NCBI RefSeq assembly: GCF_003206575.1
Contig: NZ_PZJO01000004.1
Coordinates: forward strand, 335,735 to 399,734
From: Salinicola endophyticus
GTDB taxonomy: Bacteria > Pseudomonadota > Gammaproteobacteria > Pseudomonadales > Halomonadaceae
Length of the DNA: 64,000 bases
Direction: 5' to 3'
Shown here: positions 58,612 to 64,000 of the stretch, piece after piece
How positions within the stretch are numbered: position 1 is the first letter of the stretch
Layout of the letters: the number at the start of each line of letters is the position of its first letter
Notes under the pieces: generated by a model
What the model saw: only the letters and a program-made list of their open reading frames with translations
Told to the model about the DNA's origin: nothing
Database searches by the model: none
Program-made: the position numbers and the translations under genes

Positions 58612-59370
58612 ATGGCGGACGGACCGGGACGTACGAGTACGCTGCGCCGGCGGGGTTGTTGGGGGTGGGTCGATCTGGGCGCCGGTCTGGCGCTGGTGGC
58701 ACTGCTGGTGGAGTGGGTGCACTGGGCGTTTTCCGCCCCGGGCGGGCTGCGGCTGACCGCCGGTGGGGTCTACGTCGCCATCGCCACGGCGGTGCTGTGG
58801 GCGTGGCCAGCGGCGCGCCAGGGGATCGGCTGGGCCAATCGCATCACCCTGCTGCGCGCGGTGTTCATCGCGCTGGTTGCCGGGCTGATCGCCTATCCTG
58901 CCTTCATTCAGCGGCACGCCGAGGGGATCGCCGCACTGGCCCTGCTGGCGCTGCTGCTCGACGGCATCGACGGCTGGGTGGCGCGCCACACGCACTCGGC
59001 GACGCGCTTCGGGGCGCGCTTCGACATGGAGCTCGACGCCTTCTTCATCGTGGTGCTGTGCGCGGCGCTGGTGGCGCTGGACAAGGTGGGCAGCTGGGTG
59101 CTGGTCATCGGCCTGGCCCGCTACGCCTTCGTCGGTGCGGGTCTCTACTGGCCCTGGCTGCACCGCGAACTGCCGGTGAGCTATCTGCGCAAGACGATCT
59201 GCGTGTGGCAGGTGGCGACGCTCCTGGTTTGCCTGCTGCCGCTGGTGACATCTTCCTGGGCGGTGGCGCTGACGGCGCTGGCGGCGGCGCTGCTGGTGCT
59301 CTCCTTTGGCCGTGATCTGGTGTGGTTGTGGCGGCGGCGGCGGGCGCCGCTGCGAGATAGCGTGTTTTAA
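58612..59370 (+). CDS. CDP-alcohol phosphatidyltransferase family protein
   Basis: This 252-residue integral membrane enzyme moves a phosphatidyl or similar group from a CDP-alcohol to an acceptor alcohol. The full catalytic motif is present: D117, D120, G121, A124-R125, G134, D138 and D142 (LLDGIDGWVAR to FGARFDMELDA). The helix 1 segment WANRITLLRAV (74-84) matches the family. About six hydrophobic segments are seen. AAGGAG is 7 nt before the ATG at 58612. Divergence from the pterin-like operon suggests it joins a lipid or polyol phosphate to the pathway product. It is distinct from pgsA at 63813. Confidence 0.9.
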   Translation: MADGPGRTSTLRRRGCWGWVDLGAGLALVALLVEWVHWAFSAPGGLRLTAGGVYVAIATAVLWAWPAARQGIGWANRITLLRAVFIALVAGLIAYPAFIQRHAEGIAALALLALLLDGIDGWVARHTHSATRFGARFDMELDAFFIVVLCAALVALDKVGSWVLVIGLARYAFVGAGLYWPWLHRELPVSYLRKTICVWQVATLLVCLLPLVTSSWAVALTALAAALLVLSFGRDLVWLWRRRRAPLRDSVF

Positions 59371-59408
59371 TCCACCAGTGTTTTTCTTTTGATCCACCAG
59401 TGTTCTTC
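59369..59408. repeat. Short direct repeat after the CDP-alcohol transferase gene
   Basis: AATCCACCAGTGTTTTTC (from 59369) and GATCCACCAGTGTTCTTC (from 59391) are near-identical with a 23-bp period. The first overlaps the stop codon of the preceding gene. No clear stem-loop is formed, so a duplicated 3' end is the simplest reading. Confidence 0.55.
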
Positions 59409-59530
59409 GGTCGCCCTGGCGATACTCGTCTCGCCGGGCGTCTCGCTTCAGGATCACGCTCGATCACGACGGACTCTCGTGACCGGCCTTCGGGGCGGCT
59501 CAGGCAAGTTTCCCTCAGGTAAGGATGGTT

Positions 59531-60553
59531 ATGGTGCAGGCAGCATTCACGCTCGGCGGCGAGCTTATCGAACCCGGTACCCGGCGGCAGGTGGATCTGC
59601 CGGCCGCCAAACTCTATACCCATGCGCCTCTGCACATCCCGGTGGAGATCGTTCACGGCCGGCAGCCCGGGCCGATTCTGCTGGTGTGCGGAGCGATCCA
59701 TGGCGATGAACTCAACGGCGTCGAAATCGTGCGCCGGCTGCTCAAACTGCCGGCACTATCGCGTCTGCGCGGGACGCTGATCGCGGTCCCCGTGGTCAAT
59801 GTCTTCGGTTTCGTGCAGCAGTCGCGCTATCTGCCCGATCGCCGCGATCTCAACCGCTGTTTCCCGGGTAGCGAGAGTGGCTCACTGGGCTCAAGGATCG
59901 CGGCGCTGCTGCGCGAAGAGCTGGTCGACCGCGCCACCCATATCATCGATCTGCACACCGGGGCGATCCATCGTACCAACCTGCCGCAGATTCGTTCCCA
60001 ACTGCGTCGCAATGCAGAGACCCAGGCCATGGCCGAGGCCTTCGGCGTGCCGGTGATACTCAATGCCGAGCTGCGTGAGGGGAGCCTGCGCGAGTACGCC
60101 CAGAACCGCGGCGTGCCAGTGCTGACCTACGAAGCGGGGGAGGCGCTGCGTTTCGATGAGTGGGCGATCGCCCCTGGCGTGCGCGGTATTCGGCGGGTGA
60201 TGCGGCTGATCGGCATGCTGCCGGCCGATGGGCGGCGGCGCACGCCGCCGGCGGCCGAGGTCGCCAACGGCTCGAGCTGGGCGCGGGCACCGATCGACGG
60301 CATCCTGCGCCCGCGGGCGCGGCTGGGGGCGCGGGTCGCCAAGGGGGAAGTGCTCGGGGTGGTCGCCGATCCTTTCGGCCATGACGAAGCACAGGTGGTG
60401 GCGAGCGCGGACGGTATCGTCATAGGCATGAGCAATCTACCGCTGGCCAACGAGGGCGAAGCACTTTTCCACGTGGCGCGTTACGAGGAGATCGACGAAG
60501 TCGAGAGTGCGGTGGAGAGCTTCCAGTCGCGCTTCGATACCCCCGGCGCCTGA
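59531..60553 (+). CDS. Succinylglutamate desuccinylase/aspartoacylase family protein
   Basis: This 340-residue zinc carboxypeptidase-like deacylase has zinc ligands H57 and E60 in CGAIHGDELNG and H142 in IDLHTGAIH. The RDLNRCFPGS substrate-binding segment and a catalytic Glu in LTYEAGEA are present. A C-terminal domain with a biotinyl-like strand pattern (APIDGILRPRARLGARVAKGEVLG) follows. The second ATG (59531) is preferred since AAGG is 6 nt before it; 59525 is possible. It removes an acyl group from an amino acid or amine. It is 160 bp after the CDP-alcohol gene on the same strand; a link is uncertain. Confidence 0.88.
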   Translation: MVQAAFTLGGELIEPGTRRQVDLPAAKLYTHAPLHIPVEIVHGRQPGPILLVCGAIHGDELNGVEIVRRLLKLPALSRLRGTLIAVPVVNVFGFVQQSRYLPDRRDLNRCFPGSESGSLGSRIAALLREELVDRATHIIDLHTGAIHRTNLPQIRSQLRRNAETQAMAEAFGVPVILNAELREGSLREYAQNRGVPVLTYEAGEALRFDEWAIAPGVRGIRRVMRLIGMLPADGRRRTPPAAEVANGSSWARAPIDGILRPRARLGARVAKGEVLGVVADPFGHDEAQVVASADGIVIGMSNLPLANEGEALFHVARYEEIDEVESAVESFQSRFDTPGA

Positions 60554-60560
60554 GCGTGGC

Positions 60561-61574
60561 TCAGGCGCTTTCGGCCAGACGGCCCTCGTCGACCAGACCC
60601 AGGGCGTCGTCGTAGACCGCGATGCCGGCGCCGTCGCGATGGGCGTGCTCGGAGAGGTGGCGGCGGAAGCGCCGCCCGCCAGGGCAGCCCTGGAACAGCC
60701 CCAGCAGATGGCGCGTGACGTGGTTGAGTCGCGCCCCCTCGGCCAGGCGTTCGATGATGTAGGGGCGGAAGGCGCGCGCCGCCGCGTGACGGCTGGCGGC
60801 TGGCCCGGGGCTCTGATAGAGCGCCTGGTCGACCGCCGCCAGCAGCCACGGATTCTGGTACGCCTCGCGGCCGATCATCACGCTGTCGACCCCCTCGGCG
60901 AGGTGAGCATGGCAGCTCTCCAGGCTCTTGATGCCGCCGTTGATCCCGATGTGCAGCTCCGGATGCTGCGCCTTGAGACGATGCACCCGGGCATAGTTGA
61001 GCGGCGGGACATCGCGGTTCTCCTTGGGCGAGAGACCCTGGAGCCAGGCCTTGCGGGCGTGGATCACGAAGGTCTCGCAGCCCGCCGCCGCCACCTGCTC
61101 GACGAAGCGCTCCAGATCGGCATCCTCGTCCTGCTCGTCGATGCCGATACGACACTTCACCGTCACCGGAATCGAGACCACTGCGCGCATGGCGGCCACA
61201 GCGCGCGCCACCTTATCGGGGTGGCCCATCAGACAGGCGCCGATCAGGTTGTTCTGCACCCGATCGCTGGGGCAGCCGACATTGAGATTAACCTCATCGT
61301 AGCCCCAGTCCTGGGCAATCTCGGCACACGCCGCCAGCTCGCCGGGATCGCTGCCGCCGAGCTGTAGCGCCAGCGGATGCTCGCACTCGCTGTAACCCAG
61401 AAAGCGCTCGCGCGGCGAACCGTGGAGCAGCGCCCCGGTAGTGACCATCTCGGTGTAGAGCAGCGTGCGCCGGGTCAGGCAGCGCGCGAAGGCGCGATAG
61501 TCGCGCGTGGTCCAATCCATCATGGGCGCCACAGAAAAACGACGAGCTTGGTCTGCTGGGCTTTGAGTCGGCAT
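60561..61574 (-). CDS. dusA: tRNA-dihydrouridine(20/20a) synthase DusA
   Basis: This 337-residue FMN enzyme reduces uridine to dihydrouridine in the tRNA D-loop. The catalytic Cys is C101 in NLNVGCPSDRVQNN. FSVAPMMDWTTRDYR, LHGSPRERFLGYSECEHPLALQLGG, VTVKCRIGIDEQD, FVIHARKAWLQGLSPKENR and INGGIKSLE are DusA signatures. The ATG at 61574 is used; a GTG at 61583 is an alternative, and neither has a strong ribosome site. It is convergent with the aspartoacylase-like gene, 7 bp apart. Confidence 0.95.
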   Translation of the reverse strand: MPTQSPADQARRFSVAPMMDWTTRDYRAFARCLTRRTLLYTEMVTTGALLHGSPRERFLGYSECEHPLALQLGGSDPGELAACAEIAQDWGYDEVNLNVGCPSDRVQNNLIGACLMGHPDKVARAVAAMRAVVSIPVTVKCRIGIDEQDEDADLERFVEQVAAAGCETFVIHARKAWLQGLSPKENRDVPPLNYARVHRLKAQHPELHIGINGGIKSLESCHAHLAEGVDSVMIGREAYQNPWLLAAVDQALYQSPGPAASRHAAARAFRPYIIERLAEGARLNHVTRHLLGLFQGCPGGRRFRRHLSEHAHRDGAGIAVYDDALGLVDEGRLAESA

Positions 61575-62030
61575 ATCAGTCACTTGCGTTACGCACTGCT
61601 GTTTAAATATACACTATCTGATGCCATGGAATTCCGCCGATAACTGGGCTCACTGTACCGTATTGGTACCCGGTGCCCTTGATCTCCCTTCGAGCGAGCG
61701 AGGTGGTACACCATGGCGTCATTTCAGCGGCGTGGCACGCCATTGTACGGAAGACGGGCCACCCTTCACAGAGCAAGACTTTCTCGACCAAGGTGCTCCC
61801 CCAGCATGGCCTGAGCAGGCAAAGGGGCACTCCGGAATTGGCCAGCCGGAGTGCGCCGACGCAGGAGGCGTGTTTTCAGCATGACCTCGGCAGTATCGAG
61901 CAACGCGAGCGGATGGGGTGACTTGTAGGCTGGAGGTGGTTGATCGATGGGGCCGATGCTCCATGGCCTCACTACCGACATTCACCCACGACATGCCGAT
62001 TCGCGCGGCACGATGACCAGGGAGTTCATC
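61575..62030. other. About 450 bp without a supported gene
   Basis: Short open frames on both strands here match no family I recognise. An AT-rich stretch at 61600-61622 (with TTTAAATATACAC) probably holds the dusA promoter. A 9-bp perfect inverted repeat lies at 61827-61835 (GCACTCCGG) and 61846-61854 (CCGGAGTGC). The remainder could be a decayed insertion, but no terminal repeats were found. Confidence 0.5.
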
Positions 62031-62549
62031 ATGAGCGACATCATCTGGCCCGAGGGTTTCGTCCCCGGGTTCACCGACAATTTCTGTTCCAATGAAGTCA
62101 TCGTCGAGGGGGTGTCCGCGGCGGACATCTGGCCGCTGCTGGTGATGCCATCGCGGTGGCCCACGTACTACAGCAACGCGGCCGATGTGAAGATCTACGA
62201 GGATGCGGGCCCGGCGCTGGATGCGGGCGTGCGATTCTTCTTCACGACTTTCGGGTTTCCCATCGAGGGGCGCTGCCTCGAGTGTGTGCCGCCGATCCCG
62301 GGGCAGCCGGCCAGAATTGCTTGGCATGGCTGGAGTGGTGAGGAGGGTGCCTCGGACCGTATGGATGTCCACCATGCCTGGCTGATCGAGGATCTCTCGG
62401 CGAATCGCGTCAGAATTCTCACCCAAGAGACCCAGAATGGGGAGCCGGCGAAGGACTTGGCGCGCCAGGTTCCCAATCCGATGATCAATGGGCATCAGGA
62501 GTGGCTGGATGGGCTGGTGGCGACCGCGAGTGCGGCCACCCAGCGATGA
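62031..62549 (+). CDS. SRPBCC family protein
   Basis: This 172-residue protein has a START/polyketide cyclase-like pattern. After a short N-terminus there is VIVEGVSAADIWPLLVMPSRWPTYYSNAADVKI, then alternating strand-like segments, RIAWHGWSGEEG and a final long helix (NGHQEWLDGLVATA). Such proteins bind hydrophobic ligands. GGGAG lies 8 nt before the ATG at 62031. No partner genes are near, so its role is unknown. A clear terminator-like hairpin follows. Confidence 0.8.
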   Translation: MSDIIWPEGFVPGFTDNFCSNEVIVEGVSAADIWPLLVMPSRWPTYYSNAADVKIYEDAGPALDAGVRFFFTTFGFPIEGRCLECVPPIPGQPARIAWHGWSGEEGASDRMDVHHAWLIEDLSANRVRILTQETQNGEPAKDLARQVPNPMINGHQEWLDGLVATASAATQR

Positions 62550-62622
62550 GGGTCGGCTGGCACGGCGGCGTGTCCGTGCCCGGCAACTGGCCGGCTGATC
62601 GGTCTTCAGCTATACCTCTGAA

Positions 62623-62661
62623 AGACGCCTCCGCGGCTGCGGAGGCGTCTGTTGGTTCTTT
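62623..62661 (+). terminator. Rho-independent terminator after the SRPBCC gene
   Basis: AGACGCCTCCGC (62623-62634) pairs perfectly with GCGGAGGCGTCT (62639-62650) around GGCT, followed by a T-rich tail GTTGGTTCTTT. Confidence 0.8.
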
Positions 62662-62756
62662 AGCCGATATCGGCTTGCCCTAGGCCGAATGCTTCATGCC
62701 TGCTCTGGTTCGTTCCTTTTCTCCAGCCGCTGCCCCGCCGGGTTGACTTTGGGGGT

Positions 62757-63056
62757 TCAGCAGAAGAAAAGTGGCATCGAGGCACTGCCCGCATGCTGCC
62801 GGTGTGTCGACCAGGGCATGACTGCGGCTAACGTGTGGTCCAGCTTGAGACGGCGTTTGAGCGTCCGGTTCTCTGCCATCAGCGCCGACAGTCGGGCCTC
62901 GGCAGTGTCTTGTCTGTCGAGTGCTTCACCGAGCAGGGCGTTGGAGGCCGAGAGGCGTGTCTCCAGTATCCGCTTGGTGCGTTGATGTGCCAGCCGCTCT
63001 TCGGCGAGTGTGGCCTGCAGCGCCTCGAGCTCGGTCAGGTATTCTTCTGTGTTCAT
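62757..63056 (-). CDS. Small coiled-coil protein of unknown function
   Basis: This 99-residue protein is not recognised. Residues about 3-72 show heptad-like leucine and charged patterns (TELEALQATLAEERLAHQR, then RLSALMAENRTLKRRLKL), indicating a long coiled coil and probably a dimer. The last about 25 residues are unlike this and end SMPLFFC. GGGGGAG lies 7 nt before the ATG, and a TATAAT box is present upstream (63111-63116 on the minus strand), so it looks expressed. It has no signal peptide or membrane segment. Confidence 0.65.
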   Translation of the reverse strand: MNTEEYLTELEALQATLAEERLAHQRTKRILETRLSASNALLGEALDRQDTAEARLSALMAENRTLKRRLKLDHTLAAVMPWSTHRQHAGSASMPLFFC

Positions 63057-63110
63057 GTTGTACTCCCCCGCGTCCTTGGGTGGCTCGCTGATTTTCTAAG
63101 TATACCTCGG

Positions 63111-63116
63111 ATTATA
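63111..63116 (-). promoter_or_regulatory. -10-like TATAAT upstream of the coiled-coil gene
   Basis: The minus strand reads CGGTATAATCCG here, 55 bp before the start of the small coiled-coil gene, in a local AT-rich patch that also has TATACT 12 bp closer to the gene. No good -35 was found at 17 bp. The rest of 63057-63329 shows no gene. Confidence 0.4.
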
Positions 63117-63329
63117 CCGCGAGTATTGCCGTTTGTGAGGAGAGTTGACAAAGGTTCACGTTTTGGCGCCTGCACCTGGACGATGAAAGCTGGAGGGGTA
63201 AAGGCTAGAGGGAAAAGGTTAGAGAGTCGGTCACCCGGACGGGTGAGGTGCCGTGCGTCCTGCGACAAGGGTTGGACTATGCGGTCAAGAGGCCGTGCTT
63301 CGGGAAGGGGGTGGGCAGACTGGGGATTA

Positions 63330-63416
63330 TGGTGCCCGGAGCCGGGATCGAACCGGCACGGTGTTGCCACCGAGGGATTTTAAGTCCCTTGCGTCTACCA
63401 ATTTCGCCATCCGGGC
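63330..63416 (-). tRNA. tRNA-Leu (UAA)
   Basis: The minus strand folds as an 87-nt class II tRNA starting GCCCGGATGGCGAAATTGGT with anticodon TAA in ACTTAAAATC, a long variable arm (TCGGTGGCAACACCG), GGTTCGATCCC in the T arm, and an encoded CCA end. It is the last of three tandem tRNA genes downstream of pgsA. Confidence 0.97.
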
Positions 63417-63474
63417 CGACGACGTAGGGAGATACAGGAGGTCAACAAACCGAAGGGGTCTGAAGCTCGGGAAG

Positions 63475-63548
63475 TGGAGGCTGGAGTCGGAATCGAACCG
63501 GCGTACACGGAGTTGCAGTCCGCTGCATAACCACTCTGCCATCCAGCC
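63475..63548 (-). tRNA. tRNA-Cys (GCA)
   Basis: The minus strand gives a 74-nt tRNA starting GGCTGGATGGCAGAGTGGTT, with anticodon GCA in GACTGCAACTC, GGTTCGATTCC in the T arm and an encoded CCA. It lies 58 bp before tRNA-Leu in the direction of transcription. Confidence 0.97.
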
Positions 63549-63675
63549 TTACAGATTCGGAAGTGATTCATCTGTTCCGAAAAATCGAGTCATGGCACGG
63601 GAAAGGAGATCGATCGGACCGGCGTTCCGGCTCACGACCCTCGATCCTCGATCCTGCTGACAACTCTACGAGTTA

Positions 63676-63750
63676 TGGAGCGGGAAAGGAGATTCGAACT
63701 CCCGACCCTCGCCTTGGCAAGGCGATGCTCTACCACTGAGCTATTCCCGC
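63676..63750 (-). tRNA. tRNA-Gly (GCC)
   Basis: The minus strand gives a 75-nt tRNA starting GCGGGAATAGCTCAGTGGTA, with anticodon GCC in CTTGCCAAG, GAGTTCGAATCTC in the T arm and an encoded CCA. It is the first tRNA after pgsA. Confidence 0.97.
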
Positions 63751-63812
63751 TCAACTCGCCGACGTATTATAAGGATAAGTCCGTAACTGTCAAACGCTTA
63801 TGGATTTTTTGT

Positions 63813-64000
63813 TCACATCGAGCGCGTCAGCTCGGGCCAGGCCGCACGCAGATACTGCATCATCGACCACAGTGTGAGCACGGCGGCGGCGTAGAGCAGT
63901 ACCACGCCGAGGGCGGCGATATGGGTACCGGGGGGGAAGCCGAGCAGCAGCACCAGCGCGATCATCTGCAGTGTGGTCTTGGACTTGCCGATCCAGGAGA
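63813..64000 (-). CDS. pgsA: CDP-diacylglycerol-glycerol-3-phosphate 3-phosphatidyltransferase (C-terminal part)
   Basis: The last about 62 residues of a minus-strand gene run in from the right edge and stop at 63813-63815. The stretch begins SWIGKSKTTLQMIALVLLLG, which matches the GK-KT-QM motif before the last helices of PgsA, the enzyme that makes phosphatidylglycerol phosphate. Two hydrophobic helices and a short tail follow. The order pgsA, tRNA-Gly, tRNA-Cys, tRNA-Leu supports the name. Confidence 0.88.
   Translation of the reverse strand, partial: SWIGKSKTTLQMIALVLLLGFPPGTHIAALGVVLLYAAAVLTLWSMMQYLRAAWPELTRSM

Noticed and set aside
59409-59520. Imperfect inverted repeat near CGCCCTGGCGA and TCGCCGGGCG as a terminator
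   Set aside because: The stem is imperfect and no T-run follows, so there is not enough support.
61597-61616. LexA-like box TGCTGTTTAAATATACACTA upstream of dusA
   Set aside because: One invariant position of the CTGT-ACAG core is wrong (ACAC) and dusA is not a known SOS gene; it is more likely promoter AT-richness.
61621-61884. Small open frames in the gap upstream of the SRPBCC gene
   Set aside because: No ribosome site, no family match and unconvincing composition on either strand.

Overview
The window is GC-rich, densely coding DNA from a gammaproteobacterium. Gene content and order fit the Halomonadaceae (Halomonas, Salinicola and Chromohalobacter relatives); this is inference, since no rRNA is present. 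One firm anchor is the minus-strand order pgsA, tRNA-Gly, tRNA-Cys, tRNA-Leu at the right edge, the order also seen in enteric bacteria.

Positions 1-9760 hold the end of a GhrA-like hydroxyacid dehydrogenase, a class II aldolase, and a polar amino acid ABC transporter. The transporter is divergent from a TetR/BetI-like regulator followed by an aminotransferase, a DadA-like flavoprotein and a homocysteine S-methyltransferase. A perfect palindrome lies between the two arms. The set looks like uptake and breakdown of a methylated amino-acid-like compound. Two MITE-like elements, a tandem repeat and a decayed binding-protein fragment have collected inside the transporter operon.

Positions 9756-19453 are a sugar-acid catabolic operon on the minus strand: 2-keto-3-deoxy-fuconate-type dehydrogenase, diketo-deoxy-fuconate-type hydrolase, LgoD-type L-galactonate dehydrogenase, UxaA, UxaB-like reductase and a TRAP transporter, with a divergent FadR-family regulator. 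WrbA follows. Positions 20293-27054 are a xylose/xyloside module: GH43 xylosidase, two MFS transporters, a Caulobacter XylB-type D-xylose dehydrogenase and a divergent ROK repressor with a matching palindrome.

Positions 27062-50541 carry DNA repair and housekeeping genes: sbcDC divergent from endonuclease V, aldo/keto reductase, DUF1415, tpx, osmC, an MHS transporter, a CDF transporter, an amidoligase plus glutamine amidotransferase pair, a DMT permease, and recC-recB-recD with in-frame minisatellites inside recC.

Positions 50578-59370 are the most intriguing region. A creatininase-family hydrolase, a GTP cyclohydrolase II with an unusual N-terminus, a RibD-C reductase, a membrane flippase-like protein, a methyltransferase, a glycosyltransferase, a pterin-synthase-like protein lacking catalytic residues, a zinc-less MDR dehydrogenase and a CDP-alcohol phosphatidyltransferase form compact divergent operons. 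They look like a pathway from GTP to a methylated, glycosylated and possibly membrane-linked pteridine or pyrimidine. The right end holds an aspartoacylase-like deacylase, dusA, an SRPBCC protein, a small coiled-coil protein, three tRNAs and the end of pgsA.
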